Of a DNA stretch of 64,000 nucleotides, positions 35,440-49,715 are shown piece after piece (the stretch's first letter is position 1; every line of letters starts with the position of its first letter). The stretch covers positions 2,587,444 to 2,651,443 of the forward strand of contig OX419338.1 in assembly GCA_948470475.1 (NCBI GenBank). Direction: 5' to 3'. The notes under the pieces were generated by a model, which was not told where the DNA came from, ran no database searches, and saw only the letters and a program-made list of their open reading frames with translations. This DNA comes from Galaxea fascicularis. Its lineage: Eukaryota > Cnidaria > Anthozoa > Scleractinia > Euphylliidae. The position numbers were made by a program, and so were the translations under genes.

Positions 35440-35612
35440 ACACAAAAATTTGTTTTATCAAATAAATTGACCATCGTACAGGGATTCTAAAAGCTGACAA
35501 ATCCAATGGATTCGCTCCGACGAAAGGCTAACGCTCGAAAGGTCAGCTTTTAGAATCCCTGTACGGTGGTCAATTTATATTATCAACTGTCCGTCGATAA
35601 AACCAAATTTTT
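35440..35612. repeat. Inverted pair of Penelope-type tail fragments
   Basis: Two copies of the tail seen at 26475-26632 face each other. The left copy reads AGGGATTCTAAAAGCTGAC and the right one GTCAGCTTTTAGAATCCCT. The turn contains CTCCGACGAAAGGCTAACGC, in which the hammerhead-like CTGACGA word is mutated. Confidence 0.6.
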
Positions 35613-35946
35613 GCATTCACTTTCACAGTAGACTGCTATCCAAATACACTCCATCATTATCTAGCTCCTACACTTTTATGTCTCACTTAGAGTTGCAATA
35701 AAAGCCCTTATAACAGCAAAAATGATGCTTTTTAGAAAGGCATAGGGAACAGTATCAAAAATCGGAAAGTGCAGAACAGAAAGCGAATCAAGTTAGGAAA
35801 TACTTCTCCTGCCTCTCTATGTTCACTTGTATTGTCCGGTTAAAATGTGACACCTCTCTCACGATGAAAAACCGAAAAATACATACAAAGATGGAAGTTA
35901 TTTTGTGTGCATTTTTTGTCTTTCTCGGCTATGAGAATTACCTTCA

Positions 35947-36320
35947 CTTACATCTACATCTACATCTACATAACGCGTAACACGCTGTTACGCGTGTGGC
36001 CTCATACACCATAAGCCTTTTTGGGATATCACGCCAAGCCGGCCGGCACTTTGCTGAATAGAACAGGCAAGTACTAGGGGTGGTCACAGCCAGGGTTCGT
36101 TACGTCCCTAGTGGTTCTTTAACGTCCCACAGAAACAATTGTGAAGAATTGTGAGACGGACCTCCCGTTTATCGTCCTTAGAAGACTAGAGAGTCTAACC
36201 ATTTGCAGATGTCATCGCAAAGGAAGCACTTTCTCCTCAGTTATTTAAAGACCCAGAGCGTTGTTCCGGCCGGGGTTTGAACCCACGACCTACCGCACGT
36301 TAGTCCGGAACTCTACCTGA
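35947..36320 (-). mobile_element. tRNA-derived SINE, - strand copy
   Basis: It starts with the reversed tail (CATCTA)n and ends with reversed pol III boxes (GGGGTTTGAACCC for the B box near 36272-36284). The body matches the SINE at 19015-19437 in full, including ATATCACGCCAAGCCGGCC and CACGCGTAAC-like ends. It lies about 300 bp before the myosin VI start codon. Confidence 0.85.
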
Positions 36321-36506
36321 CTGATATGATGAACTCCTGAACAGCGCTTAAATTGTTCCTCATCACAAGCGAGAGACGTCGTCAAGGCCAATTTAAACTT
36401 TTGTCTTTTCAATCGATTTGATGGCCCACTTATCCATATAGACGAGGAAATACTCCTCAAAAATCCAAGGGTATCTGGAAGCCCGATGTTTTCATCCGCG
36501 TTGCAA

Positions 36507-36530
36507 TGACGTCATATGGTCTTCCACGTG
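36507..36530. promoter_or_regulatory. CRE and E-box upstream of myosin VI
   Basis: A perfect TGACGTCA at 36507-36514 and a CACGTG E-box at 36525-36530 lie 115-140 bp before the start codon. They fit a proximal promoter, though no transcription start can be read from the sequence. Confidence 0.45.
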
Positions 36531-36645
36531 ACCTCAAGCGAACCGGCAAAAATTAAAGTCGCTTGGTTGGTGGTACGAATGTGCTTGAGAGGCTACCACG
36601 TATCTACCACGTATGTTGGTGAGGGTTTTAAGCTTTTAGAACATC

Positions 36646-39600
36646 ATGGACGGTGGAAAAAAGGTTTGGGTGCCTGACAACGAACATGGCTTTCGTCTGG
36701 GAGAAATTGTTGACCTTGGATCGGATACAATTAGTGTTCAAGTCGATGGCCCGAATGGAAAGGTAGTCCATATTTGCATAAATTTTCTTTTCGATTTGTG
36801 AGCTTGTACATGTATTAAAATTTTCTTATTTAAATTCATCAAACGGGATAATATTTTTGCTATATCCTTACAGCTGGTTACTGCTCCTTATGATCGAGTT
36901 TTCCCATCGGAGAAGGACAACACAAAAGATTTTGAGGATAACTGTAAGCATTTAAGCGATATCTTTATGAGTTAAATTAAGAATGTTACAGCGAAGTTGT
37001 ATACATAAGCTTGAGGTTTCCAAGATAAAAACTTTCTTAATCAATGCAGAGACCATTCACTGCAATGTATAAAACTTAGGTTTAAAAATTTAGCATGTGC
37101 CCATACATTGCAGTGTGAATAGCAAGGATTGTGTTTGAAGAAAATTAATTTTCCCAGATCGACCGAAGTTTTGGCTTATTTTTGTTTGGTGCACTGCAGT
37201 GTGGCAGATGGTTTGACGATTCCTTTCACGTTTATTGGCTAAATTAAAGAGATTTCGTTTTCTCAGATAAACTGCTGCGTTTACCAAAGATAAACTCCCG
37301 CCCAAATTTACGTTCAGCATTATTATTGTAAAACGTTTCTGAAATGTCATATTGTTATGTCACGTTACTAATAGGAGTTTGGGAATGTTGTCAGTTGTAA
37401 AAGTTTAATATTAAAAGGGAAGACCACTGGTCGCTCAGTCATTGAGTGTGAGATTTTAGAGCTTGTTTTTCACAAAGATTTACAGATTCAAACAAAAACA
37501 AAAATTAAAAAGATGGTCTGTTCCAGCTGTTCATAAGGTTTATTGGCAACCACATTGACAACAAGCCCTAACTACTATTTGAGATCAGCACCACCGAATG
37601 TGTTAAATAAAATAAAATAAAAATCCGTTTACTGGCATTGTCAGACTGTTGGGACAGCTAGATACACTGTATATTAACGTTATGACTTTTGAGACCTTGC
37701 TTCAAATTTGTCACAAATTATTTGAAATTTCTAAAATTGTTACTCAATATGTAGAATTATGTTGCAGGTAAAAATTAAATTTAGGTAAAAATTTCTAAGT
37801 TAAGTCCATTCTCTTTGTCTCCTAAGCCTAATTATTCAAAGTATAGGAGACAAAGGAAATTGATTTTCAACTTAGGTAAAATTTTTTTACCTGAATTTAA
37901 TTTTTAACTGCAACATATACATTCTCTTGGAAAAATTTTTCATTTCCCTTAGTATGAAACCATTCTGCATCATGTGATTATTCCTTTGAAAAAGAATAAA
38001 TTATTATGACTATTTTCATTGATATGTATGTGCCTCACCGGCCTTGCACACCCACAATTTTTCCATGGCGACGTTCATAATACCCATGGGAACTAAACTT
38101 AGTATTTATACCCCTTCCTTGCACATATTCGTTTTCCTTTGCGTTCATGCCCTGAGAGGTCTGGAGAGGACTTACATTTTTGTCCCTCCCCCCTCCCCTC
38201 GGTGATGAAAGCCTCCTTTCCCCCTACACTTCTTCACATGTGTGGAAATTATTTTTGCCCATATCTTAGTGTTCCAGAGGTGTGGCATCTCAATAAAAAT
38301 CATCCTACTGATGATCATTAGATTCTTTTATAGATGAAATTTTTAATACTAATATGATAATTTACATGAGAACAATCAAGAACTAAAAAGCTTTTAAGTA
38401 GTCATTCTTCTGGGTCAGATTCTTAATTTGACTCAGATAAGAACACACTAGGTGAAATACTCATTAAAAGGATAGTGAGAAATTTAGGTGACAAAATGTT
38501 CTAAATAGAATTCAATATCACATCTGAATTAATAGGAAATAGATGCAGACTTTATTTAGCTAAAAGTCTTGCTGAATATCTAGTAAGCAACTAATGTCAT
38601 TGAAAGTGATTTGTATAGGTTTTTTTCAAGTCATCTAATAGACTATTTATGTCTTTTACCTATTGCTAGGTTCATTGATGTTCTTGAATGAAGCAACTTT
38701 ATTGCACAACTTGAAAATTAGATATCAGAAGGACAAAATATATGTAAGTAATTTGACTTGGATTAATTTAAATGGATTTTGCATAAATTTGGTTGATTTA
38801 GGTTTTTCAATTAATCAAGATTGAATTGCCGTACAAAATATTAATTGCTTTTTGAGAGAGAATTAAGAGTTCATTCAGAATCCTGACAGGCCACATGTGA
38901 CGCCAACTCCTAGGGGGCGAAGTTTTCCAAGCTCAACTTTAAAGTTGCTTTTTGGACACTTAAAATTATAGAATAGCAACCAGACATATACTGTAAAATA
39001 TTAGTCACCAAAAAAAAAAAAAACCCGGCATGTAAACAGGCATTGGACATAACAACAACAGCAACAACAACAAACTTTATTTCTCCCACATTTGACAATT
39101 AAATCATAAAGAAGTTATAATGAAAAGGAAGGGGCTGGCTGCCTGGAATAACTGTTAAGTTAAAAGATTCAGGCAGCCAGCCAAATTATGTTGTGATTTA
39201 ACAGCTAACACTGAAACGAAATGCTTCGGAGGCTCGCTGCTACAAGTAGTTTAGCCAGGTGGCATTTAGGCTTCTCTTCAGTCGCTGTGCATCACCCGTA
39301 AAATACATTACTGTACCCCAAAACAAAGGAAAATATAATAATTTAATCCAAGGATAAAATTAACCCACAAGAGGACTGTATTTAGTGACCAGTGATCTCA
39401 TTATGGTTTTAGACATATGTTGCAAATATTTTGCTTGCTGTCAATCCATACCATGAAGTCAAAGAACTGTACTCTAAGGATAGAATCAAACAGTATCATG
39501 GAAAATCACTTGGCGTGTTACCTCCACATGTGTTTGCCATCGGTAAGAATTGTCCTCATCGTCTCTAATCTGTGATAAGTTTCTGAGATTGGCACTGCAT

Positions 39601-42276
39601 AATACAGAAGCACTGAATATGTCAGCCCAGTCAACCCTATTTCCGTGCAGTGCAATGCTTGCAGTTCATTAGACTTGGAACTATAATTATTTTTGTTTCA
39701 TGAGCAGTTCCAATAAAATCCAGACTGTAAATGTGAATCAGTTACTGCCGTAATCAAATACAATGGCATGGTGTTTAATTTTGATCTTTGTTGATCTTCA
39801 GCTGATAAGGCTTACAGAGACATGAGAGCTTACAAACAGAGCCAGTCTCTGATTGTCAGTGGTATGTCATCATTTTTTTGTTCTTTTTGTGGTAGAAACA
39901 GTTATTGTTAGTTTGCACATAATGAAGTAACTGTTATTTTTTATCTGATTTTGGTTATGCAGTAGGCTGTAAGCCTCTAATTTTACTTCATCACTTGTTA
40001 CTAAAAGTGTCAATAGATTCAATGTACAGCATAGGTGTAAGTCAGCCCAGTTTGGCTTTCTTTTGTCTTTGGTAAATTACATGATTGTTTTTCCTCGTCA
40101 GGTGAAAGTGGTGCTGGGAAAACAGAGTCTACCAAATATATTTTAAGGTCTGTAACCTCAAGATTCACAAATAAGGTTGCCGAGAAGTGCATCGGATTAT
40201 TTCTGAAAGAATTCAATGTCTTACCTCAAATAATGATATTCCCTGCTTACTACAGCTGTACTACCTTGAATGTTATATTTCTTTAAATCTCGTTTTCCAT
40301 TGTTTTCTCCAACTCCTTCGGGAAGAGAACTCCTCTTTCTCTTATCAGGTTTCAATGCCCCATCAAATTTTACTTGGAAGTTACTCAGGTGTTGTTTTAT
40401 TCCAGGTATTTGACAGAGTCTTGGGGATCAGGTGATCAAGGTCGCATTGAGCAGAGGATTATTGAAGGTGCAGTCAATAATGTTTCTAGCCTACAATTTT
40501 ACAGTGCGATGCGCCTTACCCTGGCCACCCAACAACATTTTTACAAGTCAGCCAATCGGGGTACGTGAATTTGATTGACAGACAGGCCTCCATTTGGTTG
40601 TTGCATGTTGAAACTTTCCATAGTCAATCAAATTCACGTACATGTACCTTGATCAGTGGTTAACTTGTTGGGTGGCCACGGTAAGGCGCGTTGCACTGTA
40701 AACACTGCGAGCCTCTTGGGAGGAGGCAATCAACCTTTATGTAAAACCTTTTGTGGAAGGAGTGGAAAGGGTGATACTGCAACAAAAGGTGGAAACTAAA
40801 CTTGGGACAATTTGTTAATCTGGCTGACATGAGAAATTGCTTAATGAAATTGTCACTAATACTTTTCACTGCTTCGCTTACACATATTTTCTGGTCTTTA
40901 TCCTAACAGCAAATCCTTTACTAGAGTCTTTTGGAAATGCCAAAACTTTACGCAATATCAACAGTAGTAGATTTGGAAAGTACGTGGAAGTCCACTTTAA
41001 TGAAAAGGTGTGTAGTGAAACTATCCAACCACTCAATACAGGAGAGTGAACATGTTATCTTCAAGTTATTATTTTTTGTGTTGTTAAGGTCAAAATGAAA
41101 TTTTGTGCTAAAATGATTATTTCAACCTAGCTTGATTCTCAGTTTCCTTTGTCTCTCAACCCTTAAATTATTATTCATGGACACAAAGAAAATTAATTTC
41201 AACCTAGATTGTAATCATTTTAACCTGAATTTCATTTTTAGCTCATAGATGACGTAGTCATGCCATGAGGTTTCGGTGTGGGTGTTATGGCACTTGCTCA
41301 CTCACTCACTCACTCACTCACTCACTCACTGACTCACTCGCTTGATTCTGATTAATTTATTCATTAAACTCTCCTCCTGTCCTTCCCCTGGTAAGTATTG
41401 TTTTGTCTCCATAGTCTTCTTGGCCCAACATTTGCAAGTGTCAGGGGGGTAGAACAAAAGCATAGATTTTTGCTCTGCAGAAACTGTTTACGTGTTTAAT
41501 GTTCATGGCATCCATCGGTATACAGCTGTAGGTACATGTACAGAAATGAAGATGTAATGCAGATGGTTTTTTCGTTCCATCCTTAAACAAAATAGACATT
41601 TGTTGAGTTGGGAAATGGAAAGTTAATAAGATAAAGAGCACAAGCTATGAAAATTGAACTTTGAAATCCTCAGAGCAGCAAAATGGACTTGGAGATCTCA
41701 AAACCGACTATTATCACTGTGCGGTAGTAATCGAGAATTTCTCGTCACATGAAGGAAGAAGGAAGAATGAATTGGCAAAAAAAGGAAACAGGAGAAAGGC
41801 TTTCTAGCCAAAAAACTGTATTCAGGCAACATATGATTGATTTAATCACTGCTTAAAAAGGTACATAATGTAATGAAATGTTTTTGGAGACGCTTAGCGG
41901 CCAGGTTCATTTCAAGGTTTTTGCTCGATTGCAAATTAATGGCCTTTGAATCCAAAACAGTGATCTCAACAGTGGAAGCGTAGTATTTAGTAATTAATAA
42001 ATTTTTGATTGGTTAAATTAAACATTTGAAATATTTATAGTGAATGAATTAAGATTAACTGAAATTTTTGAGCTAAACCAACTTTTGTTTGTGTACTTGT
42101 ATGGTCAATAGGTAACAGTTGTTGGTGGGTTCATCTCGCATTACCTGCTGGAGAAGTCACGCATCTGCAAACAAAGTAAAGGAGAGAGGAATTACCACGT
42201 GTTTTACAGGATGTGTTCTGGTGCACCTCAGCAGATGAAATCAAAACTTGGAATAACTAAGGCAGAGGATTTTCTG
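36646..42276 (+). CDS. MYO6: Myosin VI exons 1-9: N-terminus, P-loop, switch I
   Basis: Exons: 36646-36762, 36874-36943, 38670-38743, 39413-39542, 39802-39861, 40102-40147, 40406-40467, 40910-41007, 42112-42276 (274 codons). The segment reads through [19 protein letters not shown] and [16 protein letters not shown] to the ATP-binding P-loop, which is split by the intron between exons 5 and 6. Exon 8 holds switch I; exon 9 begins insert-1-type sequence after [17 protein letters not shown]. Intron 2 (36944-38669) is the largest here and carries a small palindrome. Confidence 0.97.
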
Positions 42277-45200
42277 GTAGATTATTTTTTGTTATTTATT
42301 CAGTGCTCCTCTGATAACTGCTTTTCTGAGTTGACTTTCCTTTGTACTGGAAAATACGATGATGATGATGAGAATGATGTGAACTTGAGCCACAAAAACC
42401 ATTCTGTGAGTGAATTTTATGTTCAAAGTGACTATGATCTCATGACATAAATAATCAAAAAAGAAGTGCTATTTCTATGTCCATATGTGTGGGTCCGCAG
42501 TAATTGGCTCCAGCTGTTGCGGTGTCCCTGCCCAATTCAAGTTGTTATTGGTGTATTGTTATCTTGTATTCTCAGTATCTGTATATTTTCAGTTTATTTT
42601 TTCATTATTTCTTTAGGGCAAAGCTAATAAAATAAAATAAAATAAAAAATAAAGAGTAAATAAAATTAAATCTTTTGTGATATTGATACAGTAGTACATG
42701 TTTGACTGTTACAAATTGATTGATGCATGTTCTGTTCTAAACAATTATTTATCTAGACTAAAATGCAAGGAGAAATGTTATATGACCAAATTCCAAATAA
42801 TTTGTTGTCAGTATTCTGTATCATTACATCACAACATGTAAAATGTTCATGTCTAACTTTGTGAAACTTTGAGTAATTAATCCAGTTTCCCTTCTTTTGC
42901 AGTACTTAAAGCAAGGATCAATCAAAGATAAAAGTCTTGATGATGCCGCAGATTATCGCAGAATGGATGACTCCATGAACAAAGTTGGTTTTTCAGAGGA
43001 AGAAAAAGCCAACATCTTCAAAGTTGTTGCTGCTGTGCTTCACGTTGGGAACATTGCCTTTGAAGAAAGTGGAGACAAGGATGGTAAATGTCAAAAATTA
43101 ATATTCGGATAATCAAATTGTTTGATTCTTCTTTATAAAATGACACTTGAATAAAAAATAGTTTTCAAGAAATTGGTAACTTCAAGGCTAAAATCTAAGA
43201 ATTTATTTTGAAATGATCCCTATACACTGCAAGATTGATGGATTGAGTTCTGTGTGGGTAAAATTTAGTTTGGAAGGGAGGTGGAATTAACAAGGAAGGT
43301 GTGGGGGTACACAGGACTGAAATGTTTGCAGAATTTATGATCAAAACATTTCACCCTTCTTCTCTGTGATCCCCTAACTTTTCCTGTGTGTATTCCTACT
43401 ACTGCAGTCCCTTAAACCCCAGTCATTATGGAAAGTATGATTAATATGTAGATTCTACTCCACCAACTTGTGAAAAATAGTGTGAAACTAAGAAATTAAT
43501 AACAATTTATTGAAGTGTTAATATTTTAACCCTTAATTTCCTCCCTAAGAGTGACTCTATAGATTTTACTTTGATCTGTCTAATGCCAGACCATTTTACT
43601 CATCAAAGGGAGACCCTTTAGGGGTTAAAGTGTTAACACATACTTAAATTTAATAAAAATTCGTTTTGAAGGGGGCTCTGTGGTGTCATCAACAAGTAAC
43701 AAGTCACTGAATTTTGCTGCCCAGTTGTTGGATGTGTCCCCAGCAGAATTGAAGATGTCATTAACAACAAGGATGATGTCGGCTGGCGGGGCTGACATGA
43801 GGTCTGATCAACGGCAACACCAACAAATATTGTGCTGTATCATTCCAATGGCTTTTAGTTTTTTAACCATTAACCAATTAAAAATCAACAAATCTAACAG
43901 CATCAGACAAAGCTTCCTTATTCATGGATCATAATAGTCAATAATACAAATAAAATTAGTTAAGGTTATTTGGATGAATGAAATAATTATAATGGTCCTC
44001 GGCTTCATAATCTCAAGGAAGTTTTTTAGGGTCACATTTCAATGCATGTGATAAATTAATTTTTAATACATTGTCCTTACACCTCTTACATGTAAATTGT
44101 GTTTGGAATGGCTCTGAGGAGTTGCTCTGTGTAAGGCCATGAATAACAATTCTATAACTAACGCACTGCTATACTGAGCAAAGAGTGGTATACTCTTAAT
44201 AATCAGATGTACAACTCAAGATCTGTTTTTGATGTGATGATGTTACATTATTACATAAATAGGTGAATATAAATTATTATTCTTGACTACCGGTAATCAT
44301 TTTGCCGTTAGTTCTTTTGAACTCGAGTTCTCTGGCTTGCTCTACTTTGAACTCACTCTAACAACTTAAAAAAGAATTTATTCTTAAGATGATGTTGTTG
44401 ACTTATGAAGGGGTGTCAGTCTGGCAGCTGAGCTGTAAAACCTTACCTTGTATCAGTTCAAATTGGTATTGATATCTAAATCTATATCTGTGTGCTGACA
44501 TGAGTGTACTTAGTCAAAAATGTGCACTTATAGGCAGAACTAAAACTAAAGATACAGTGTACATTGTATTTCTGGTGATTTATTTTTAATTGATACTTGC
44601 TGCAAAGAACACAGTAGGTATAAGTTGCTTAAAGACTAACCAGGACAATTTCGTTTTGTTGTTTATTTTTTTCAGGGTGCCGTTGAAGCCAGAACAGGCT
44701 TGTGCTGCTCGAGATGCACTGGCCAAAGCACTGTACACCAAACTGTTTGATCACATTGTTAGTCAGATCAATCAGTGTTTTCCTTTTGAGAGTTCATTCA
44801 CATTCATTGGTGTTTTGGACATTGCTGGCTTTGGTAAGTTCAACAAAATGAAGTGATATACGAACTCTCAAGATCAGTGATGTACCTGTGATTGTGTTCT
44901 ATGCAGTTGTTATTCTTAATAAATATGGTCAATAAACAGTGGACCATGATAGTAACCAGTCTGTTTTACCCCATCTGTTGAGTTTATGGCTTTAAGTTGA
45001 GTTTTAGTCTTCAGAGATGGCATAATTTTAGTAACCCATTTTAGACTCCCAAAGGTCACCAAGAATTATTATATATTAGAAAAAATAAACCATGCATTCA
45101 TGCCACTTAATAATGAACGTTCTTGTAACAAATGCTCCTTTAAATTTAATTAATGAGTCTGTCACAGTTTTGTCTGTAACATAGTCTATTGCTTGCAAAA

Positions 45201-48200
45201 CTGTATTGGTCTCTCTTTTATTAATTTTCTGGGTGTTCACTTCATATAGTATTTTTATTATGTTGACTTTTTACTGTCTTTTTTTTTTAGAATACTATGA
45301 ATTTAACAGCTTTGAACAGTTCTGCATTAATTATTGCAATGAAAAGCTTCAGCAGTTATTCAATGACAGGATTCTTAAGCAAGTAAGCACATGGGATGGA
45401 AACTACATTGGTTAATTGCATGTTTTAATATATGTGACTGTGCTGTCAAGCTGAATTAGGAATCAAACTTACAACCCAGTGTCTGGGCGTTCCTCCCACG
45501 TCTATGTCACTTAAAAACTTTGAGAGCAGCTACTTTGAAGACTGTGCTTGGGAAACAAGGGGTGCTTACCATTTACATGATCCATCCGGGTGGAAATTTT
45601 AGGTGTAAATATTCAATGCTGCTGCTTGTCTAAACACAAAATGGATAAAACACAAAATGTACTCCCATCAGTTGGAAAGCACACACATAACAGAAAAAGT
45701 ACGTTGTTTAAGGCGTTGGTCCATAATTTCTGAAACTTTCCACATGGAAAGGTATGTACCATTTGATTTTCCAACCAGAATTTCTGGATTTTCAGAGTAA
45801 ATGGTAAGGACCCAAGGTCTTCTTTCTCTTGTCTTATCTTGTCTTCTCATTTTCACGGTATGTAGAGTAGCCAACCAGTCTGCTTCCTGGAAGTTGGGGT
45901 TATTAGCTTCGGTGTATGTTTTGTTTGATTTCAATAGTTTATTTCTGATTATTTTGACTGGAGGGCGTGTGAGTGAGCTTGGAGTAGCTATAAATGCACA
46001 GCTTCAACTTCAAAGAAAACTACTTACTTTTCCAAACCAGTGCTGTAGTATCTCCCAGGATGGAAGCTGGTGACACTTAAAACTTAAATGTTGTTTTTAG
46101 TTTGCGTTTGAATATTTTATTCTACATTTCTTTACACTGTTTCACCTATAAACCTGTTGGGATGCATGTGCACACATACCTGTAGTTCAGTGATCTATCC
46201 ATGGAAAGTTTTAGTCAGAAGGGCGTCCAGGCGTCCTGTGGTCGGCCACTTTTGGAAGAAATTCAAGGAAAATTCATTTTAAAATCTCTTATAATTTTAT
46301 GGGACAACATGCCTCCTGGACAGCCAGTTTCCAATCTCTGACTAAACGCCTGCATCCATGTAAAATAAGTGGAATTTTGATGATGCACTAATGTCGGCTA
46401 ACCATAGCAACTACAGTCTACATGATCAACAACTTATAAAATATACTTGTGTGCATATTCATGACAGGAACAAGAATTGTATGACCGAGAGGGACTGGGG
46501 GTCAAAACAGTGACTTACATCGACAATCAAGATTGTATTGGTGAGCTTTTACTGATGGAAAATATCCCTCTTGTATACTGGGAGATAGTTAACCACTGGG
46601 GTCTGCAAAATTTTCCTTTCAAAGTTTGTTGATTTTTGTACCTCGTGCCCTTATGTGATCACTCAAGTACGAAGACAGTTTCAACAACATGTATCTATAA
46701 ATTTTTATTTGGGGAAGCAAACAAGTTCATGTAGGTGGGTACAGCAGCCGGGGAGTTTGCTGTATTTTATGTCTCTTTGACAGCTGTCTCAAACAAAACC
46801 GTTTGTTGACTCGTTAAACAGTTTTCTGTATTGCGGTGGTGGTCACTATCTCTGTCGAACCTCCCAAGTCTTGATGGTCGCTTATGAGAGGTCAGGTCAC
46901 GGGGGCTCTGAATCTAGGGTAATTTGAATATGGTAATTTTATTGCTTTATTCATGTAGTAAGTCTGTTTCGGGAATGACGTCCAGTAGCTCCGACCGTCA
47001 GATTTACATTTGCTGTAATGGTATGGCGACACACTTTCACCCACTGGGAGAGATACAGCAAACTGTCAAGTGGTCGTGTACAGGAGGTTGACTGTCTAAA
47101 GTGATTTGACTGGAAAAGTTTAGTTTTTTGGAAAAGTGGTCGCTGGTGAGAAGTTTTCGCTTACGAGAGATGGTCGTAAAGGGATCTTTGACTGTATTTT
47201 TTCTACTGCAGACCTGATTGAAGCAAAAAAGACTGGAATTATAGACATTCTGGATGAAGAGAGCAAGCTACCAAAGCCAACTGCAGAGCATTTTACAAGG
47301 GAGCTTCATCAAAAACACAAAAACCACTTTAGACTGGCGGTAAGTGAAATGCTTTGACATTGTCCGGCAGAGCTCCAACAAGCTTTGCCTTGCAGAAATT
47401 AGAATCGCTTGCTTGTAACCTAACATCAAATCTCTGTTTGATTTCAGCTTCCAAGAAAGTCTCATCTTATGTACCACAAGAAAATGCGAGATGACGAAGG
47501 ATTCCTTATAAGACATTTTGCTGGGGCCGTGTGTTATCAGACAGTGAGTCCCTCAAGTTTGTTAACCATGTTGGGTTTAAAAGATATCAATCTGTTGTAA
47601 TAAACAAGGGCATCTTCCCAAGGGTGAATTTTAAGATTTGCATCCTCTAGCCTGCTGCCGACACTTACCAATGTTGAAAGACCTATAAGATCGATCCCAC
47701 TAGCCGAGAAACTCCGAACCACTTCTCGGTTCCTTTTGTCGCCATTTTGAGTCTCTCGTCCTGCTCGTTCTCTTCCCATGGAACGCGTGTCGCAAATTGG
47801 GACATAACAATTGACCACTCAAGTAATGGTCCTGTTGTCCTTAATTGCTTTGCAACAGATGGGATATTTGACGGAGTCAGTGACGTCAGGCTTCAAACTG
47901 TTTCATGAGCCAGTGATTCACAAATATGGACGCCTCAAACTCTATATTGATTGTCGCAAGAAATGGATCGTTTTTTACTTTTTTGCATATTTCCCATAAA
48001 ACACGGAGACTGCGCATGACAAACTAAGGCTTCCTCGACATGAAATCTGTTTTCCATCGTTTTTTGCTTGTAAAGAATATTTTTTCATCCAGTTAGGCCT
48101 CCCTTTCACTCGTATCCCAAAGAATACACTCCGAAAACAGAGTTTTATAAATGCTGCTTGAAGTGTAGAGTTTAAAATTATCTGGTTTAGGGTTGTTTAG

Positions 48201-48836
48201 GATGTGAAAGCCGGCAAAAACTGGTGGAAACGGGAGTTAAACAGGAGTTCTCGAAAACAGTTCATGATGTAACATATAAATGTCACTTGCCAGAATCGTT
48301 TTCAATTGTGTTCAGTCTTTTAAGTGTCATGTTACCCGCGAAATAAATGAAAACGGTTTCTTTTGGGTTCTAAAATCTTCGTTTTCAAATAACAGACATG
48401 ATGAAAATACGCATCAGTACTCGGCGTAACATATGGTTTTGTGTTCACAGGCAGACTTTATAGAGAAGGACAATGATGCTCTGCACAGGGATCTTGTGGA
48501 ACTGATACAGGACAGCAAGGATGCTTTTCTAAAGAGTCTTTTTCCTGGTGTTGTGAAAAAGAGCAACGATATTGGTTCAATGACGTTTGGTGGACCGATT
48601 AATAGGTCCGTCAGCAAGAAACTTGGCTTCATTAGTGTTGGAAGCAAGTTCAGGGTAACGAACAGACACTTCTCTTTTCTGTGTTGTGGTTTTTATTAAG
48701 TTTTTAATCGATTTCAATTTTAAATGTGAGCAGTGAAAATGTATCTTTTTAAACATCATTTTTTCATGTTAGTGAATAATCAGTTGGTAAGCGCTGTAGA
48801 ACTAATGGGATAAAGCGCTATATAAATGTCATCAGA

Positions 48837-48875
<39 letters not shown>

Positions 48876-49680
48876 AGCGCATAAACTTCGTTTTTACTTG
48901 CCAGGGCTTCAACACTCATTGAATAATCTTTGTTATTTTCCAATGTGTTTAACGTGCTTATCAAAACCGTTTTTGTCGACAGACCCAGCTGAATCAGCTC
49001 ATGAAGAAACTCAGCAACACTGTAAGTGGGGAAGAGATACCATTTAAAATAACTTCTACATCATGAGCGAAATTAGACACGAGCCGCAAGCAAGGGGGCT
49101 ACAACAATACAGCTGTGTTTACTATAAAACAAATGTTTCTTTCTGTGAGGGACATTTAATACAAATTTTAACGCTTTGTTTGCTCTGACCGTTGCCTGTG
49201 TTTCGGAAGCGGAAATCTGTTCCTGCAGATGAGTACTGAAAATACTGCCGCTGCGAGAGAGACGCTGAAAGCGCCTAAAATGAGCCCTCCCCCTCCCCCC
49301 ACCTTACTTCTAGGTCTGGGTCCACCACTACAAACGGTGAGATACTTACTATCTTAGTTGAATGTATTCACATCAGGGTGCAAGTTTTATTCGCTGTATC
49401 AAGCCAAACGGAAAGATGACAGCAAAGGAGTTCGAAGGTGGCTCGATTTTGAGTCAACTGGAATGCGCTGGGATGGTTTCAGTTCTAACGCTCATGCAGG
49501 ATGGCTGGCCTTCACGGGCACCTTTCAAAGAACTCTATCAAATGTAAGTCAAGCTGATTTCAATTCACTCGCAAAAACAGCTTTTTTGTTCTGTTTTCAA
49601 CCGAGTGTGGACGGTTGTCTTCATTCACTTTGGTTTTACTTTACTTGTTCGCTTTGTGATTGGTACGTAAAACTCGCGCT

Positions 49681-49715
<35 letters not shown>

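Larger units (their letters stand above)
33228..36500. other. Intergenic region between FAAH2 and myosin VI
   Basis: No gene is supported. It holds hairpin elements at 33791-33969 and 35272-35370, a palindromic Penelope-tail pair at 35440-35612 and a - strand SINE at 35947-36320. The FAAH2 3' UTR occupies an unknown part of the start. Confidence 0.55.

Noticed and set aside
35510..35545. Active hammerhead ribozyme in the second Penelope-tail copy
   Set aside because: The CTGACGA word reads CCGACGA and the downstream GAAACGTC reads GAAAGGTC, which breaks the core.
40187..40435. 82-codon frame between myosin VI exons 6 and 7
   Set aside because: It crosses intron 6 into exon 7 in the wrong phase; the joined exons 6 and 7 preserve the myosin VI sequence.
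46800..47211. Extra myosin VI exon in the open stretch before exon 15
   Set aside because: The frame extends upstream of the acceptor with no similarity to the family, and exons 14 and 15 already join in phase to read DNQDCIDLIEAK.
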